Shown here piece by piece: positions 1 to 10,789 of a stretch of 64,000 bases of DNA (positions are counted from its first letter, which is position 1; every line of letters begins with the position of its first letter). The notes under the pieces are model-generated. The model had not been told where the DNA came from and searched no databases. It worked only from the letters and a program-made list of their open reading frames with translations. The position numbers and the translations under genes were made by a program. This stretch comes from Anodontia alba (lineage: Eukaryota > Mollusca > Bivalvia > Lucinida > Lucinidae): the NCBI GenBank assembly GCA_964016985.1, contig OZ024821.1, forward strand, positions 18,583,293 through 18,647,292, read 5' to 3'.

Positions 1-352
1 GGTGAAGTTAGCTAGCTGTAAAAGTGCTTTAAACCCCCCGGTGATTTGCTCTGCCGACCGTTCTAAGGCGGTGATCCCGGTGTTAGTCTTACTCTTTGTT
101 GCTTTGTGGTTTGTTCTACGAGGCGATTTGTTGTATGTCTTTCCGTGTGTCATTTTGTTCTTGTGTTTTTCAATCCTTTTAGTATTGCGATTACCTCGCT
201 TGTGGAAGAGAGAGCTAATCTTAGTGCTTTTCGTACGTTGGTTCGGTTTGTGCTTATTTAGATTTGTCGGTTTCCTCTTCCTCTTGGGGTCTGGGAAGGG
301 CTGCAGTTTGTGATTGTGGCACTCCCTGGACTTTTCTCTTACCTTTTTTTTG
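1..352 (+). mobile_element. 3' tail fragment of Naiad-type element N1
   Basis: This stretch matches, in direct orientation, the 3' untranslated tail of the N1 Penelope-like element, which is also present as reverse complement at about 2,470-2,830 and 6,110-6,460 and in part at 15,430-15,650. The tail ends in the conserved terminus CTGGACTTTTCTCTTAC followed by a T-run. An open frame crosses it, but the same frame is broken in the other copies, so it is probably untranslated. The copy is cut by the left window edge. Confidence 0.75.
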
Positions 353-960
353 TACTAGAGGATACCTTTTTCATGTTTGTTTTAATAAACTGTTTTCATG
401 AGTATTTTCTTTTACATTCCCCAGAATTATGACAAACTTTAAAGTAGAACTCGTGGGAAATATATACTTGCTCATGTCCGTCTATCTAAATATTTTCAAG
501 TAAGGTTTCTAAATACTGTACCAGAACCCGAATATGGACTAGGACGATGTAGTTTCCATATTGGCCCTTGGGTACAGACTGGGATGGAGTAAGTCACAGG
601 AATAGCGGCACTGACGAGCAGAGAGCAAATAGTGTGTTACACGGGACCTGGCCCAGTTTTGAAATAAAGTTACACAGGCTTGTAAGCCAGAAGGAAACAC
701 CCTTAGAGCAAGGCTATCTGTGCCATAAAAGTTTAAAGGCTTCAATATTTTGTCCCGTTACATAATTTGAGGCTCGCCCCGTTACACAGTACCTTACCAT
801 CTGCATAACGTTTTGCAAACCTTCCTTACTTTTCTCTTACCCTTTTTTTCCATTATAGTTACTTTTCTATTCACATCTTACTTTTCTGTTCACATCTTCT
901 TTATGTTCCCACAAACATGTCCCACAAACATGTCTTTTACTTCAATTCATTTCTGAGTTT
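353..960. other. unassigned interval with a second short N1-like terminus
   Basis: No gene is recognisable. At 828-848 the string ACTTTTCTCTTACC followed by Ts repeats the last bases of the N1 tail seen at 331-351, suggesting a second, very short N1 3' terminus. The remaining sequence looks like a generic retroelement or untranslated flank. Confidence 0.35.
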
Positions 961-1500
961 AGGTTGTACAAGCCTGTTTAAACAGTTTCTTCAGAAGAGA
1001 CTCCTACTCGTGATTTTCTGAAACTTGACTTCAGAAACAAAGGTCTTGACGCCGTTAACATTAGCCGTTAACATTAGCAATATCTTGAACCATAAAAAAG
1101 TCACTTCAACCATACCAGCTTACTTTACAACAAGAGGCCACCTATCATCTCCTACAGTTCTTCGTCTCCCATTGCACCTAAAATTTTCAATTACAAAAAC
1201 GTGCTGCAAGGGCTAAATACTGAGAACATTACTCGAAACCTGTAAAGCCTGCTATAATCCAGCCGGTCACATCATAACAGGAGACCTCAATATAGTCAGG
1301 ATTAGCAAACTCAGGGACATTTTTTCCAAATACAGGGAATCCGGTCTTTTACTTGGAAACAGAATTCTAAATTAATTTTGGATTCTGTTCAAGGGTATGC
1401 ACGACGCTGGGCTAAAAAGGGGGACGTTCAGGTTGATACCCTGTCTGAATGGGTTAAATCGGTAATACATATGTTCAAAATTCCCCTGAATGTAAGCTGG
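961..1500 (+). pseudogene. N2 Penelope-like element, first partial copy (linker region)
   Basis: Broken coding sequence whose reading frames give KLDFRNKG, NISNILNHKKVTSTIPAYF, PAGHIITGDLNIV and DSVQGYARRWAKKGDVQVD, the segment before the RT in this element family. It duplicates the better copy beginning near 1,521. Relative to that copy it has a short internal duplication (GCCGTTAACATTAG twice near 1,055-1,075) and has lost the stretch that would contain the CxC motif around 1,240. Tandem partial copies are usual for Penelope-like elements. The endonuclease part is not visible. Confidence 0.7.
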
Positions 1501-1520
1501 TTGCTATTATTTTGGATGTT

Positions 1521-2447
1521 GCTAAGTTTAGGTTGTACAAGACTGTTCAAACAGTTTCTCCAGAAGAAACTCCCACTCGTGTTTTTCTGAAACTTGACTT
1601 CAGAAACAAGGGTATTGACGCCGTAAACATTAGCAATATCCTGAACCATAAAAAAGTGACTTCAACCATACCAGCTTACTTCAAAAACCAGAGTCCACCT
1701 ACCATCTCCTACAGTTATTCGTCTCCCATTGCACCTAAAATTTTCAATTACAAAAAACGTGCTGCAAGGGCTAAATACTGAGAACATTACTCGAAACCCC
1801 TTAGCGTGTTCCTGTAAAGCATCGGAGTCCTGTTATAATCCAGCCGGTCACATTATAACAGGAGACCTCAATATAGTCAAGATAAGCGAACTCAGGGACA
1901 TTCTTTCCAAAGGCCCTTATACAGGAAACCCAGGTCTTTTACTTGGAAACAGAATTCCAAATTCATTTTGGATTCTGTTGAAGAGTATGCACGACGCTGG
2001 GCCAAGAAAGAGGACGTGGAAGTTGACACCATATCTGTAGTGTCCTTGGTAAACAGACGTGTCTCAGTACACAGTAGAACCATGTCTCGCAGACATCAAT
2101 CGGTGTTTGATGATCCAGAGTTTGCTGCTGATAGCTGAAATCCATGAGAAGTGTGTCGTTGTTCCAGCCGACAAGGTATCTAACAACATCGTGTTTGTTT
2201 GCAAAACACGCTATATAAACCGTTTAATGAAAAAGCTTGGTATAAGTACCAAGACCGGAAACCCTTCATTTAATCTTACTGCTATGTCCAAGGACGAAAT
2301 TTTACAAAACCACGATTCGGTATGCTGACATTCGGAATTTCCCTCCCAGAAGAAGATATTGACCTTCCGAAACTGTACTAGATTCCTAAACTTCACAAGA
2401 ATCTGTAAATGCAGAGCTATATTGCGGGTTCAGCTAAGTGCTCAACC
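1521..2447 (+). pseudogene. N2 Penelope-like element copy A, linker and N-terminal RT part
   Basis: This is the upstream half of an N2 element. Frames contain the CxC motif C-S-C (TGT codons at 1,807-1,809 and 1,813-1,815) in ACSCKASESCYNPAGHIITG, then DSVEEYARRW-like sequence, VVVPADK, NNIVFVCKTRYIN, and LPKLY followed by PKLHKN-like sequence of the RT fingers. Stops and frameshifts interrupt it, for example around 1,781, 2,038 and 2,328. Homology stops at about 2,447 in CAACCAAA. The missing continuation (CCTCTTTC...) resumes at 7,039 after a nested block. In copy B (8,312-9,612) the two parts are adjacent, which proves the interruption. Confidence 0.8.
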
Positions 2448-2469
2448 AAAAAAAAAAAAAAAAAAAAAA

Positions 2470-2895
2470 GTAAGAGAAAAGTCCAGGGAGTGCCACAATC
2501 ACAAACCGCAGCCCTTCCCAGACCCCAAGAGGAAGAGGAAATCGACAAATCTAAAAAAGCACAAACCGGACAAACGTACGAAAAGCACTAAGATTAGCTC
2601 TCTCTTCCCCAAGCGAGGTAATCGCAATACTAAAAGGACTGAAAAACACAAGAACAAAATGACACTAGGAAAGACATACAACAAATCGCCTCGTAGAATA
2701 AACCACAAAGCAACAAGGAGTAAGAATAACACCGGGACCACCGCCTTAGAACGGTCGGTAGAGCAAACCACCGGGGGGGTTTAAAGCACTTTTACAGCTA
2801 GCTAACTTCACCCTGGGTCCCGATGCTACTCTTTATACATAAATACATAAAAATTCAGTTCGCATAAAGGCTCCCAACTCAATCAATGCATCACT
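2470..2895 (-). repeat. N1 3' tail (pseudo-LTR copy 1)
   Basis: This is the reverse complement of the tail at 1-352 and a direct repeat of 6,110-6,534. It joins the RT coding part at about 2,900. Other copies have some 140 further codons of RT C-terminus at this point, so copy 1 carries an internal deletion here. Confidence 0.8.
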
Positions 2896-2904
2896 GTATT
2901 ACTG

Positions 2905-5740
2905 TAGTTAAAGTCATTAAGATTTGAAGAAGCTCTGGCGAATCTTATAAGTTGAGATAAGTTGAGATATGTATACCCCATATGAGGTACGCCGGGGGAC
3001 ATCGTCATCCAGAAAAGGGAAATTGACTATATCAAAATCAAAATCGTCCCGTTTATCATAAATGTTGGTGGAAACTGTACCATTAGATATACATAGATTC
3101 AAATCCAAAAAAGCTGCCTCGGTATCGGAAGAATTTGCTCTATTTAATTGGTTCTGTAGGGTATATCCTGTCTGCCATTTGGTCAAAGTAAACATTGTCA
3201 ATATTTAATAAATCTTCAAGGTATCTTGAAGTTGAATTTAAAGCCTCAATAATATCAGCCTAATTTTCACGTGAGAGAGACTTCATGAAATCTCTCTCAT
3301 AACAAAAAAGAACAAATCTGCAACAAGAGGAGCACAATTAGTTCCCATCGGAATACCAATATTTTGTCTATAAAGTTTAGTTTCAAATCTAATAAAAATA
3401 TTATCCAAAAGATAAACAAGGGCATCACAGACTTTTTGACATGACCATAAATTGTGATTATTATATATATCAGAAATGAAAAAAGCACATTCTTCGTTGC
3501 AAGACAAATATTGGGTATTCTCCCGAATAAACTTTCGGTTAATTAAATCAATAAGTTTATCTTTTATAAGATGATGAGGTAACTGTATACAGTGTAGAAA
3601 AATCATATGTAGACAATTTAGAAGCCTGAAAGTTTTTAGATATAAATTTATTGAGAACATCATTAGAATTTTTAATTGACCAAAAATAGTTAATTCCGTC
3701 CCTTTCGTAAACAGTATCATAGTATCTAATTTAATGTTTTTTAACAGCAGTAAGGCATGATGTTAGCAGTTTGGACAAAACAGTAGTCGTACATGAACTA
3801 GAATTAGCAATGAAACGTGCTTTATAATGTCGTTTATGAAGTTTCGGTAACCAATATAACGTAGGAAGTCTGTCTTGCTTTTCTTTAATACTCACTGCAA
3901 ACTTAGCAGTAATATCGATAGAATGGGTATTGACAATAGATCTCTCGTCAGTAGAAATCCGTTCATATGTTTTGGTACTACAAAGTTCTTGTTTTAGAGT
4001 ATTGATATAATAAAGTCGTCACACAACAACAACATTATTAGCAGCTTTATCAGCTGGAGCCAAAACATACTTCCTATGAAATTCTTGGATACCTTGTTTC
4101 AAATATCGAAAAGATATGTAGGCTTAGGAGGGAGACGATCAAGGTTATTAGAGTAAAATAACACACGTTCATCAATGATCGTAAATACCTTTAATTTCCA
4201 ATTATTTAAATCATTAGACTCAACATGCTCTCGTTTACACCAACGCGTACAATAATCATTTAAAGCACTGGCAATTGTTTCCCGACATTTATTGAAATCA
4301 ATGTAGGCTGGGAATCTATATTTAGGTCCTTTTGAAATAACTAAACGGATTCGTGAATCTGTTATAATCTTCAAGTTACCAGTGCCAATATGATCCGCTG
4401 GTTGATAACAAAATTTAGAATCTTTACAATCTCAAGAATCAGGGGAACTAGTTTCATATCAAGATCAGAAACTAATTTATTGAAATTAAGTATAGTATTA
4501 CGGATAGCTTTGTTATATTTATAACAAATAATAGGAGATTCCGTATTTTCGAAATATGAAGGTATAGCTGATATAACATTATTATCTCGAAATATGCTAG
4601 GTAAATCTATGAATTCAATACCTTTATTAATGAATGGAATTTTGATGAAGTGTCTAATGTAGTTAATTTCAGAATCAATGTAAGGACGAAGAGCATGTTG
4701 AGTATAACATCTAGTAAGGAGAGCTGCTTCATACAAATTATGTTTTCTATCATAAAATTTATTCGCCTCATCATCTAACTTACGTAATGAAGAAACAGAC
4801 AGTGAAGCTAGTTTAGAAAGCATTTGATGACGTCCAGAATTTAAGATAATATTTAAATCAAAACGAGATAAAACAGTTTTATGTTTTCGTTTAAAATTGC
4901 CATTTTTGCGTTTACCATGGGATCGTTTATTACGTTTTTTTAATATCTAAAAGGAAAAAAGCATCGAAATCCGGCATTTTAGAAATATTTTCTTCATGGT
5001 AAATATTATCATTAAATCCAAGTGGAAAAGGGGTTTGTAAACGTTTAATCCATTTAAGTTCAAGTTCATGTCTTAAAATATTTTTGAATCTTTCGGTAGA
5101 ATTGGACTTGTGTATAATTTTTTCAACAGGTTGAACCAAAACTTTACTAGATGATCATGAATGACCAGTACTCCGGAAATGTTGATAAAGAAACGTATCA
5201 AGTTTCTTTGCTTTTTTGATTTTAAGCAAATGTTCCTTAAACCTTGTTTTAAGGGCCCGTTTGGACTGTCCAACATACTGCATTCCTCAGCCTCCTTCGC
5301 TGCAAGTGAGAACATATATAACATCCTCTGATTTTCAGTCTAAATCATCAGAGTTGTTTACAACTGAAAATTGTCTATGATTAACTGAGGAAATTATAGT
5401 TGACCGACAAATTAAATGATTGCAGCAGTTGTAACTCTTGGAATTGCGCTTAGAAATATTAGGGTACATACTGTTCCTTTATACGGATTCTTATATTTTA
5501 GAAGTATAGGAGATTTAATTGGAGAAAGTCTAATTCTGAGGTGATCACTGAAAATATTATAATTGGAAGCGCCATATAAATTTATACATGATACAGAGTG
5601 AAGTTTCAAAGGTGAAACGTTAACAGTAGGTAACAGAGAGTTAAATCTAGCAGTAGAACGGGGAATCTGTAAAGAAGAAGCAGAATGTAGCCTAATAGGA
5701 GAAATAGTAATTTTCAGTCTGTTAGTGATACTCATATAGT
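2905..5740 (-). pseudogene. N1 Naiad-type Penelope-like retroelement, GIY-YIG + CxC + RT (broken)
   Basis: Reading the minus strand from 5,740 to 2,905, the domain order is a short N-terminal region, a GIY-YIG endonuclease (VIYVLTC ... QYVGQSKRALKTRF ... FLYQHFRSTGHS; 5,330-5,140), a basic/helical linker, a CxC-type motif (4,420-4,440: S-UGA-D-C-K-D-S-K-F-C) and an RT (APADKAANN, LYWLPKLHKR, STYDFSTLYT, GIPMGTNCAPLVADLF, SRYLEDLLN, KRDDFDFDIVNFPFL). Endonuclease-first order is the published hallmark of Naiads; canonical Penelope elements have it last. Frameshifts occur near 5,440, 4,950, 4,410, 4,120 and 3,730, and a TAG interrupts near 3,260. The catalytic motif reads YLED instead of YLDD, so this copy is dead. 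UGA lies in frame at 5,335-5,337, 5,287-5,289, 5,155-5,157, 4,432-4,434 and 4,019-4,021. The RT C-terminus is deleted. Confidence 0.85.
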
Positions 5741-6106
5741 TGTATAGGAAGTAATACCATTAGATAAAAAGCAGTATTCGTACCGGCTATTATAGGCATA
5801 AGTAGCGATGCAAACAGGCGGTAGGACCGATGCATACAGAGTATAGCAACAACTGACAATACATAACTAAGTCTAATACAAGTCCAAAAAAAAGTAAAGT
5901 AAGAAATTGTTATAACCGGGATACGAATACCGGTAAATATCTAACCTTCAATGAGGTATAAATTAGAATCATGAGGGAGAGGAATACGAAAGGTGATTGT
6001 AAAGTGCAAACTCTGGCACTTGAAATAATAACACCATTAAATGAATGTACGGGGAGACTTTCTAGGGTCTCGACACGGCACAAACACAACAGGCGTTGTA
6101 TGCAAA
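5741..6106 (-). other. 5' leader of N1 copy 1 and junction to the upstream N1 copy
   Basis: This non-coding stretch lies upstream of the first recognisable N1 codons. It carries no recognised promoter. It is followed at 6,107 by the A-run and terminus of the next N1 tail, so it should contain the 5' end of copy 1. The exact boundary is not visible. Confidence 0.4.
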
Positions 6107-7038
6107 AAAAGTAAGAGAAAAGTCCAGGGAGTTCCACAATCACAAACCGCAGCCCTTCCCAGACCCCAAGAGGAAGAGGAACCAACAAATCTAAACAAGC
6201 ACAAACCGAACAAACGTACGAAAAGCACTAAGATTAGCTCTTTCTTCCCCAAGCGAGGTAATCGCAATACTAAAAGGACTGAAAACACACACAAAAGAAA
6301 ATGACACTAGGAAAGACATACAACAAATCGCCTCGTAGAATAAACCACAAAGCAACAAGGAGTAAGACTAACACCGGGACCACCGCCTTAGAACGGCCAG
6401 TAGAGCAAACCACCGGGCGGTTTAAAGCACTTTTACAGCTAGCTAACTTCAGCCTGGCTCCCAATGCTTCTCTTTATACATAAATACATAAAAAATCAGT
6501 TCGCATATAGGCTCCCAATTCAGTCAATGCATCAAGCGAAAACATAAAAATCAAATTAATCACTATAATAAACAAAGACGAGTACTCATGGCTAATTCTA
6601 CTGTATGCCAGAGTAAATGAAAACCAATAGTTGAACCACGGCGGGCCAAGCCAAAGACATATCGTCAAGCCCCACCCCACTGGTTAAAGTTTTACGAAGA
6701 GGCCGTCATTGAGTCTGAGCCCCGAACCGTCGTTGTGCAATTAAAGAGTGAAGCATAGCCATCAACAATGATTGGGTTGACAACTAGGCATGCAGTCTAC
6801 CGCATAATATCCAGGCTATAGCCAATTCTTTTATAACGGATAATAAGTTTTCTGAATTGCTCCGAAAAGTTAGATTTATCTACAATTTTTCTAAATCTGT
6901 ACACTAAGTCACCGTAAAATTCGGGTTCCGATATACCTTGTTGCAGAAGTGTTTTCAGACTGACGCTATATTTTTCTAACAAGGCACTGTGTCTGCGATA
7001 AAATTTCGAAAATGCCTTACGAAGTTTAAAATAACGAT
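6107..7038 (-). pseudogene. N1 3' fragment: RT C-terminus and tail
   Basis: Minus-strand remnant starting in YFKLRKAFSKFYRRH and running through LLQQGISEPEFYGDLVYRF, KIVDKSNFSEQFRKL and IGYSLDIMR. A CAG-to-TAG stop follows; then TACLVVNPIIVDGYASLFN and a TAA near 6,692. About 580 bases of 3' tail follow, ending at 6,108 next to an A-run. It is 5'-truncated, as usual for target-primed retroelements. The homologous C-terminus is present in copy 3 (15,150-15,405) but missing from copy 1. No cysteine-position UGA occurs in this part. Confidence 0.8.
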
Positions 7039-8311
7039 TTAGCCTCTTTCGCAGATTCTAACACGAATCCTAACCGCAGTTAAAGAAGGCCTTTAGAAGT
7101 ATTGTGACACTGCATATGTCAAAAGTGGTGTTAATCAGATGTGGATCCTGAAAAAATCCAAAGAGCTTTTAGAAAACCTAAAGGCACAATATCTTCATTC
7201 CGACAACTGTATAAAATCTTTCGATTTCTCTACTCTTTACATTACTATTCCTCATGATAAATTGAAATCTAAATTAAAGGAAATTATCAACCAGTGCTTC
7301 TTCCACAAAGATGGTAACCGTTGATTTCAGTATGTTGTCATTGGCTACAAAGACACATACTTTGTTCGGGATCACTCTGATGCACCACAAAAATACTCAG
7401 ATGCAGATGTCATAAAGATGCTGGAATATCTAATCGACAATATTTTTGTGGAATTCGGCGGACGGATATTTCAGCAAACAATCGGCATACATATGGGTAC
7501 TAACAGTGCACCGTTACTTGCCGACTTGTTTTTATACTCGCATGAGGCGACGTTTGTACAAAGTCTCCTCCAAGCAGACAAGAAACAACTCGCACAACAA
7601 TTCAATTTCACCTACAGATATATAGATGTATTTTCTCTAAAAAACACAACATTTGCAGAGTATTTGGAATTCATCTATGCATGTGAACTTGAAATAAAGA
7701 AAACAACGGAGACTGCAGCCTCCTCCTCATACTTGGATTGTTATCTCTACATTGACAATGGAAAGCTTACTACTAGGCTTTACGAAAAACGGGATGACTT
7801 CAATTTTCCCATTGTTAACTTTTCATTCCTGTGCTGCATTATCCATTCTGTACCAGCATACGGCGTTTACAATTAATCCGTTATGCCAGAGCCTGTTCAA
7901 AATATCAGGATTTTATGGAGCGTGGAAAAGTGCTCACTACAAAGTTGTTGAGCCAGGGGTATCAAAAATCCAAACTGGTAGCTACACGTAAGAAGTTTTA
8001 TGGGAAACATCATGATCTGGTCAATCCCTACAGTGTGGCAGTATCCAGAATTGTTTTGATATTTATTGCCAGTGACGCGCCTCAAGTAAGCGTCCCAAAT
8101 CTCGGACATACGTTTCTAACGATATTTCCTTCGTTCAGGCCTATAGGCATGGTAGGCGAACTTGCTTACCGAGTAATGCTTACTATCCGCGGACGCCTGA
8201 TTACATCCTTTATTCTTGGGTCCATGTCTGTTGGTCTGAATATTCGAATCCGTCATTCGTTTAGGGATTTATGAGTTTGGATTATGGCTTAGGTACCATT
8301 ACCGCAACTAC
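7039..8311 (+). pseudogene. N2 copy A continued: RT palm, thumb and 3' tail
   Basis: This resumes N2 copy A after the nested block. Frames give GVNQMWILKKSKELLENL, IKSFDFSTLYITIPHDKLK, NIFVEFGGRIFQQTIGIHMG, APLLADLFLYSHEA, then RYIDVFSL in place of the expected RYIDDVLSL. One catalytic Asp codon has been lost. A TGA at 7,322-7,324 replaces an Arg codon that is CGC in copy B, and a frameshift follows VPAYGVY at about 7,873, after which QLIRYARACSKYQDFMERGK continues in another frame. The 3' tail from about 8,065 matches 62,955-63,220. The copy ends at about 8,311, directly against copy B. Confidence 0.82.
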
Positions 8312-9612
8312 TAATGTCCTTGGTAAACAGCCGTGTCTCAGTACACAGCAGAACCATGTCTCGCCGGTATGAATCGGTGTTTGATGATCCAGACATTGCT
8401 GCTGAGTTAACTGAAATCCATGAAAAGTTTGTCGTTGTTCCAGCCGACAAGGCATCTATCAACATTGTCTTTGTTTGTAAAACACACTATATAAACTGGT
8501 TAATGGAAGAGCTTAGTATGAGTACCATGACTGGAAACCCTACATATAATCTTACTGCTATGTCCAAGGACAAAATTCTACAAAACCACCATTCAGTGAT
8601 GCTAACATTCGGGATTTTCCTCCCAGGGGAAGATATTGACCTTCCTAAATTGTACTAGATTTCTAGACTTCACAAGAATCCGTACAAGCAGAGATATATT
8701 GCGGGTTCGGCTATGTGCACAACCAAACCTCTTTCTCAGATTCAAACACGGATCCTAACCGCAGTTAAAAAGGGCCTTTAGAAGTATTGTGACACTACCT
8801 ATGCCAGGAGTGGTGTTAATCAGATGTGGATCCTGAAAAACTCCAAAGAGCTTTTAGAAAACCTAAAGGCACAATCTCTTCATTCCATCAACAGTATAAA
8901 ATCTTTCGATTTCTCTTTACACAATATTCCTCATGTTAAATTGAAATCTAAATTAAAGGATATTATCAACCAGTGTTTCTTCCTTAAGAATGGTAACCGT
9001 CGCTTTCAGTATATTGTCATTGCCTACAAAGAAACATACTTCGTTCGGGATCACTCTGATGCACCACGAAAAATATTCAGCTGCAGATATAATAAAAATG
9101 CTGGAATATCTAATCGACAATATTTTTTTGGAGTTCGGCGGACGGATATTTCAGCTCACAGTCTGTATACCGATGGATACTAACTGTGCACCGTTGCTTA
9201 CCAATTTGTTTTTATACTCGTATGAGGCGGAGTTTGTACAAAAAAAGGTTAGAGAAAAGTCCAGGGAGTGCCACAATCACAAACCGCAGCCCTTTCCAGA
9301 CCCCTCAAAGCAGGCAAGAAACACCATGCACAGCAATTCAATGTCACCTACAGATATATATATATATGTATTATCTTTGAAAAACTCACAATTTGCGGAG
9401 TATATGGAATTCATCTATCCACGTGAACTTGAAATAAAGCAAACAACGGAGACTGCAGCCTCCTCCTCATACTTGGAATGTTATCTCTACATTGGTTATG
9501 GAAAGCTTACTATTAGGTTTTACGACAAACGGGATGACTTCAATTTTCCCATTGTTAACTTTCCATTTCTGAGCAGTAATATCCCTTCTGCACGTACATA
9601 TGTGCTGAATTA
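8312..9612 (+). pseudogene. N2 Penelope-like element copy B (5'-truncated, broken RT)
   Basis: A second N2 copy begins immediately after the tail of copy A, at ATGTCCTTGGTAAAC, in tandem. It shows VVVPADKASINIVFVCKTHYIN, NHHSVMLTFGI, LPKLY, GVNQMWILKNSKELLENL, NGNRRFQYIVIAYKETYF and LEFGGRIFQLTVCIPMDTNC. Metric losses include a shortened FDFS motif (FDFSLHNIPH), GIPMGTNC changed to CIPMDTNC, a foreign insertion at 9,244-9,305, and the YIDD region replaced by a TATATA stretch. Coding similarity ends at NIPSARTY near 9,600, before the RT C-terminus. The copy is inactive. Confidence 0.8.
9244..9305 (-). mobile_element. 60-bp N1 3'-terminal fragment inserted in N2 copy B
   Basis: The string GTTAGAGAAAAGTCCAGGG and the following bases are the reverse complement of the last 60 bases of the N1 tail. 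They interrupt the N2 codons between EFVQ and QAGKK. A seven-A run lies at the junction. This is an extremely short, presumably 5'-truncated, N1 insertion. Confidence 0.75.
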
Positions 9613-10180
9613 ATTTTGTCACTCATTTTACAATGTGAACGTAGTCACTTGTTTGGCTCTTCAGTACAGGCGTTGTCTTATATGTACAACTCTTGCTTCA
9701 GTTTTAACTGATCACTTTCAAACTTACTTGCATTTTCGCATTCTCTACAAGGTCAGAGGATATGCATGTTGTTTGGATATACTACTCAGTTTAATTCTTG
9801 TCACTGTTTTATATTGTCATTTTAGTTTTTGCTCTGTAGTGTATGTAGGGGGTGACTTGTGTGCACGGCGTCTACAGATGTTAACAGATTGTTTTGCTTT
9901 GAGCATTGTCTGACGATATGCATATGATTTCGGTATATTTATTGAACTTTTTTGGATCACTTTCCCGGGCTTCTTTTGTTACCAAAGGCAACCTTTTATA
10001 TTTTAAGTGCCATGTGACGGCCGAGACACGTCTCCCCGTTCTTTAACAAGGTGCGTATTATATTGTTTTATTTCCTTTTAAGATCATAAACCCCATTCTG
10101 GTTACTTTGATAAACTAATTGCTGCATATGGAGAGACTTAATAAAACCGAGTCTACGATTTCCGTTCTTGAGTGTGTACT
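9613..10180 (+). repeat. retroelement-like 3' region with AATAAAACCGAGTCT
   Basis: After N2 copy B the sequence changes to a T-rich segment. It contains the blocks CTCCCCGTTCTT, ATTCTGGTTACTTTGA and CTTAATAAAACCGAGTCT, shared in the same order with 60,195-60,600. AATAAA suggests a polyadenylation region of an unidentified element. No coding capacity is recognised. Confidence 0.45.
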
Positions 10181-10780
10181 TGTTTTTCAAAGGCAATCTT
10201 TTAGATTTTTATTAGTCATATTTTGAATGTGCATATGTTACTTAGTGTATTCGATGAGAACCTTGTGCACGCAACCCCTCCTACGGTACTTGACTGATCA
10301 ATTTGAGGCTGCCCAGTGTTGGGAATCGGCCAGAATTTTAGAATCAACCATCGGTTTTGTGAAACCGACTGATCATTGATTAATAATTGACTTGTAGAAA
10401 ATATATCAACTCATAGCTCCAGATCTATAAAAGAGGTATCCAAATATTTTTTTTTTGCTATTTCTCATTGAAAACATATGCTGTGGGTACTCATTAGAAG
10501 CGCCTTATTCTTTGGGACTGACTTAGTTAGGGCTAGTTTATCAAATTACTTCAATTTTATTGACCAGAAGTCTAGAATGATCCCTATAGACAGCTTTGAA
10601 TTTCATTTCTTTATAACTTACCTATAAAAATAAAAAAAAAATGAGAAAAATATGTTTCTAAAAATAGAATTCTCCGATTAGTCGACTATAAAATTCTTTC
10701 CTATTACCAGTCAAAAAACGGCAAAAATGACTGATGATCAAGCGGTCATCATTGACAACTGGTTTTTGCAGAGGTTATAG
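10181..10780. other. non-coding, nothing recognised
   Basis: AT-rich sequence without convincing coding potential. It contains an AATCGGCC/GTTTTTTGAC-type repeat-like stretch but no second copy that can be aligned with confidence in this window. Confidence 0.4.
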
Positions 10781-10789
10781 TCTGAAACT

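Larger units (their letters stand above)
2448..7038 (-). mobile_element. nested block of two N1 (Naiad-type) copies inserted in N2
   Basis: A 4.6 kb block of N1 material on the minus strand splits N2 copy A. Read on the minus strand, it holds a 5'-truncated 3' portion (about 7,036 to 6,108) followed by a longer copy (about 6,060 to 2,470). Each ends with the same tail, giving direct repeats of about 420 bp at 2,470-2,895 and 6,110-6,534. This head-to-tail partial arrangement resembles the pseudo-LTR structure of Penelope-like elements. On the plus strand a run of more than 20 As sits at 2,448-2,470, next to the element terminus. Confidence 0.8.

Noticed and set aside
2359..2784. 141-codon Lys-rich frame on the plus strand
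   Set aside because: It begins in N2, crosses the poly-A junction and reads the N1 tail in antisense.
7322..7324. TGA in N2 copy A as selenocysteine
   Set aside because: Copy B has CGC (Arg) here; N2 uses TGT/TGC at the sites where N1 has UGA.
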